The notes below the pieces were generated by a model. The model saw nothing but the letters and a program-made list of their open reading frames with translations. It did no database searches and was not told the DNA's origin. A DNA stretch of 64,000 nt from Oligoflexales bacterium (lineage in GTDB: Bacteria; Bdellovibrionota_B; Oligoflexia; Oligoflexales; RGVZ01), in the NCBI GenBank assembly GCA_947494335.1, contig CANLUT010000001.1, positions 310,001 through 374,000 on the forward strand, read 5' to 3'. Each line of letters begins with the position of its first letter. Position 1 is the first letter of the stretch. A program made the position numbers and the translations under genes. Shown one piece after another: positions 62,881 to 64,000 of the stretch.

Positions 62881-64000
62881 GTGAAACATCTGATTGCAGG
62901 ACTTGGGCTTTTTGTCCTGAGTTCCTCGGTAATAGCAAAAAATTCGGCTACGAAAACATCTCTAACGCCGCGCGAAATATTTAGAAAGACGGCTAGCCAA
63001 TGGAGCGGAGAGATTTTTGTATTGCCCAAAAAAGGCAATTACATGCTTGAGGGGAAAGACTTTGAACCAAAGCGTTGGCACCCAAGCTCAATAAAAGGTG
63101 AACCGCTCGCACCTCATCCACTCAATATGCACGGTGTTGCTTGGGACTATGATTTACGAATTCCCATTGTCTTTTATGATCCATCGGGTCGCTGGATTCG
63201 GCCTGGCCAGTATCATGAGTTGGCGGTACAGCAGGATATTGTACCGACGTTGGCCTCCATTCTTGATATACCACCGCCAGCGCAAAGGGGAGGACGAGTT
63301 CTACGGTCCGCTCTTTTGAACAAGGTCGGCAAAAGTTCGAGCCTTAGGCCCCCAAAAGTAATTGTTGTTTTTATTCAGGATCAGATGGGGCGCCAATTCC
63401 TGGAAGCTCATCCGGGCCGAGCAAAGTTTTACGAGATGCTCATGGCGCAGGGAGCTCACTTTACCAATGGCAGTGTGGCTCATGTTGATGTTGAGACAAG
63501 TGTTGGTCACGCAGGAGTAAGTACGGGCACATGGCCCAGTGAACATGGTGTCGCCGGTAACAACTTTTTTCACAAAGGAATATGGCGTCAGCTTTACGCG
63601 TTTACGATGCAGACCGGGCCTGAAAGCAACGCGAGAGCAACAAACCCAGGTTTTTTCTTCACTCCGACGCTGTCAGATGTTTGGTCTTTTACGAGAAAAA
63701 ACAAGCCCGTGATTCTCTCTGTAGCTCCTGCGCCTCGCGCGTCAATTGCGATGGCGGGACACGGCGCGCTTTTCAACGGCGGCTCGAAGTCTTATGTCAC
63801 GTGGTTGGATGAATTTGGAAGTGATGGCTTATGGACAACTGAAACGTCTCACTATCAAATGCCGCGAGCTTTCGTCGGCCAAGGATTGATGCCGTGGCTC
63901 AAAGAAATTGTCGACAAAGATGGGAAGTGGCGTGGACACCAGTTGCTTCACATAGGTCGCAAGGAAGATGGATTACAGTTTGAAAATCGAATGGCGGGTA
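62881..64000 (+). CDS. Exported PafA-like alkaline phosphatase/phosphodiesterase (partial)
   Basis: Reading from the GTG at 62881 gives 373 residues with no stop before the right edge. A signal peptide is followed by about 150 residues of its own, then the alkaline-phosphatase-superfamily core. This core has VIVVFIQDQMGRQF (metal Asp), a threonine nucleophile in ETSVGHAGVSTGTWPSEHGVAGNNFF and AGHGALFNGGSKSYVTWLDE. These match type I phosphodiesterase/PafA enzymes, which carry Thr as the nucleophile. GGGAG lies 7 bases before the start, just after the DUF3108 stop. The substrate cannot be told from the fragment. Confidence 0.8.
   Translation, partial: MKHLIAGLGLFVLSSSVIAKNSATKTSLTPREIFRKTASQWSGEIFVLPKKGNYMLEGKDFEPKRWHPSSIKGEPLAPHPLNMHGVAWDYDLRIPIVFYDPSGRWIRPGQYHELAVQQDIVPTLASILDIPPPAQRGGRVLRSALLNKVGKSSSLRPPKVIVVFIQDQMGRQFLEAHPGRAKFYEMLMAQGAHFTNGSVAHVDVETSVGHAGVSTGTWPSEHGVAGNNFFHKGIWRQLYAFTMQTGPESNARATNPGFFFTPTLSDVWSFTRKNKPVILSVAPAPRASIAMAGHGALFNGGSKSYVTWLDEFGSDGLWTTETSHYQMPRAFVGQGLMPWLKEIVDKDGKWRGHQLLHIGRKEDGLQFENRMAG

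Overview
The window reads as an ordinary, densely coded stretch of a Gram-negative bacterial chromosome (near 50 % GC by eye). It has no insertion sequence, phage, rRNA or CRISPR array. It carries a type IV pilus pilMNOPQ operon, LPS synthesis (kdsB), outer-membrane proteins and many lipoproteins. Isoprenoids come from the mevalonate route and menaquinone from the futalosine route. This mix would fit a deltaproteobacterium-like lineage such as Bdellovibrionota/Oligoflexia, but that placement is an inference from gene content, not a phylogeny.

Layout. 1-8.5 kb: transaldolase (cut by the window edge), an FmdB-type zinc ribbon, a PurD-Maf fusion, an ABC1/UbiB kinase, an M3 oligopeptidase, a cyclic-nucleotide-binding-domain protein and a cystathionine beta-synthase-like enzyme. 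8.6-17.9 kb: a zinc-ribbon protein, then pilM-N-O-P-Q followed on the same strand by a Cys-rich lipoprotein, a TPR protein and aroQ. 17.9-22.1 kb (minus): pgeF, a Do-family protease, aroC and kdsB. 22.3-24.9 kb (plus): an ECF-like sigma/anti-sigma pair, aat and a very tyrosine-rich lipoprotein. 25-33.6 kb (minus): one probable eight-gene operon running mvaA, mvaK2, mvaD, mvaK1, mqnD, mqnE (with a second, cluster-less radical-SAM-like half), a small membrane protein and dedA. 33.8-39 kb (plus): rhomboid, rmuC, a possible diiron protein, rarD and a DUF2079 protein. 39-46.3 kb (minus): an NtrX/NtrY-type system overlapping a DUF4390-like gene and a small POTRA/barrel protein, with a secreted M36-like metalloprotease upstream. 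46.4-51.4 kb: gldA, a short AMP nucleosidase, a second ABC1 kinase, an SGNH hydrolase of phospholipase-B type and tRNA-Leu(CAA). 51.4-58.7 kb: lipoproteins, a receiver-only protein, a GYF-PilZ protein, unknowns and rsmB. 58.7-64 kb: a glycosyltransferase, rpsA, a DUF3108 protein and a PafA-like phosphatase cut by the right edge.

The most interesting points are the MqnE protein with a degenerate second half, joined in one operon to the mevalonate genes; the PurD-Maf fusion; the tyrosine-rich lipoprotein with a terminator-like leader; the accessory lipoprotein and TPR genes in the pilus operon; and a glycosyltransferase whose best promoter lies in the rpsA terminator and predicts a leaderless mRNA. 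All functions are read from sequence motifs and family knowledge; no search was run.
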